A stretch of 64,000 nt of DNA from Ziziphus jujuba (Eukaryota; Streptophyta; Magnoliopsida; Rosales; Rhamnaceae), in NCBI RefSeq assembly GCF_031755915.1, contig NC_083382.1, positions 33,130,501 to 33,194,500 of the forward strand, given 5' to 3'. Numbering within the stretch: the stretch's first letter is position 1; every line of letters starts with the position of its first letter. The notes under the pieces were generated by a model, which worked only from the letters and a program-made list of their open reading frames with translations, was not told the origin of the DNA and did not search any database. The translations under genes were made by a program, and so were the position numbers. Shown piece by piece: positions 63,031 to 64,000 of the stretch.

Positions 63031-64000
63031 TAATTAAAGGGATTAATTGTTAATTAGTATCCTAAAATTTGAAATCATTTTAATTGAACTTTAAAGTTTT
63101 AAATTTATTACAAATTAGTTCAATTGATTAACGATGTTAATTTTACCTTTAAATTACATCAATATGTTAATGTCATATTGACATCATAATTTGTTTTTAG
63201 CAAAAAATAAAAAAAATATTTTAAAAAATAAATTTTATATTTTTCCATTTTATATTTATAGTTTTTTATTTAAAACATTGTATCCAATCTTATTTTATTT
63301 AAACTAAAATTTCAAAAAAATAAAATATTTTTAGATCTAAATTAGACCAAAAATAAAAATTTAAAATAAAATTGAAATTTTGGTCTACTAAAAATATTTT
63401 TATTAGACCAAAAATTAAATAAAATAATTTTAATAGTTACGAAATTAATAATAATTTTTTATGCCCAAACCATTAAAAAAAAAGTGCAAAATAGAAAAAT
63501 AAAAATTAGACAAACAGTAAATTTTAATTTTTATGAGTTTTTATTTTTTTTATTTATTTTGGTTTAAGTAGAAAAGGGTGGTAAGTCTATCTACACTCAC
63601 TCGTAAATCACTCGATTCTATAAGGAAAGATTAGAAATAGAATAAACCACTTTTGCTTAAAAAGATAAGGCTTTAAAAATAATAAAAATAAATTATTAAA
63701 CCAAATAAAAATAAAATCAATAATAACAAATTTATTTTTAATTTTCATATTAAACCGAAATAAAAAAGCATAAAAATGAAATTTTTATTTTTTTGTCTTT
63801 TTTTAGGGTTTGTTAGTAAAAAATTATTATAAATTTTTGTTCTAATAAAAATATTTTCATTAGAGCAAAATTTTTGATTTTATTTTATTTTTATTTTTGT
63901 CTAAATTTGGGTGTAATTTGTAGTTTTGTAATTTTGGTATAATTTTCTTTTTATGGTTTAGGCATAAATAAATTATTATAAAAATTTGGTCTAATAAAAT
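63031..64000. other. AT-rich non-coding end
   Basis: Highly AT-rich with repeated ATTAGACCAAAAAT-like phrases in both orientations. No gene or clear element ends seen. Confidence 0.5.

Overview
The window is nuclear DNA from a plant, most likely a eudicot. It is AT-rich, its genes have introns, every recognisable host gene fragment has its best-remembered relatives in plants, and plant-type Tekay/Del chromoviruses, copia elements, a TRIM, hAT MITEs and MULE-like elements fill much of it. I cannot name the species. No bacterial operon, CRISPR array, rRNA or tRNA gene was seen.

Layout. 1-12214: two Ty3/gypsy (Tekay-type) elements on the minus strand in head-to-tail tandem, sharing one 2959-bp LTR; the left element runs off the window, the right one has an uninterrupted 1524-codon gag-pol with a chromodomain. 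12215-16640: a dead synaptotagmin-like (NTMC2T6-type) exon and a 2.2-kb cluster of palindrome-bearing repeats. 16653-19027: an RKF3-like receptor kinase pseudogene carrying a complete TRIM with a perfect 5-bp target duplication. 19228-20057: a broken membrane-protein fragment with MULE-like sequence at both edges. 22294-23050: a long-TIR element holding part of a Werner-type exonuclease gene. 23151-25466: a hAT MITE, a B3 fragment and a remorin pseudogene. 27450-30740: an ABCF3/GCN3 fragment, then a B3 gene in a segment that recurs at 60560-63030. 32488-33620: a BolA-like last exon split by a second hAT MITE. 36665-45708: a 9-kb MULE-like element with an 8/9 target duplication; it contains eIF2B-epsilon exons, a second palindromic cluster and a third hAT MITE. 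48616-55682: a class III peroxidase pseudogene whose second intron took in a solo LTR and then a full copia element. 56411-60483: a 4.07-kb solo LTR related to the gypsy LTR. 60833-61117: the second B3 gene.

How it fits together. There is no working pathway here. Nearly every host-gene trace is truncated or carries a stop, frameshift or insertion; the only nearly uninterrupted host-type reading frames are the two short B3 domains. The only intact long coding region is the right-hand gypsy polyprotein. The scientific content is the nesting order of transposons, two and possibly three transposon-borne gene fragments, two related fold-back repeat clusters, and a gypsy array formed by recombination. 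Reading was by eye: protein names rest on remembered family motifs, and splice sites are inferred from GT/AG signals and reading frame.
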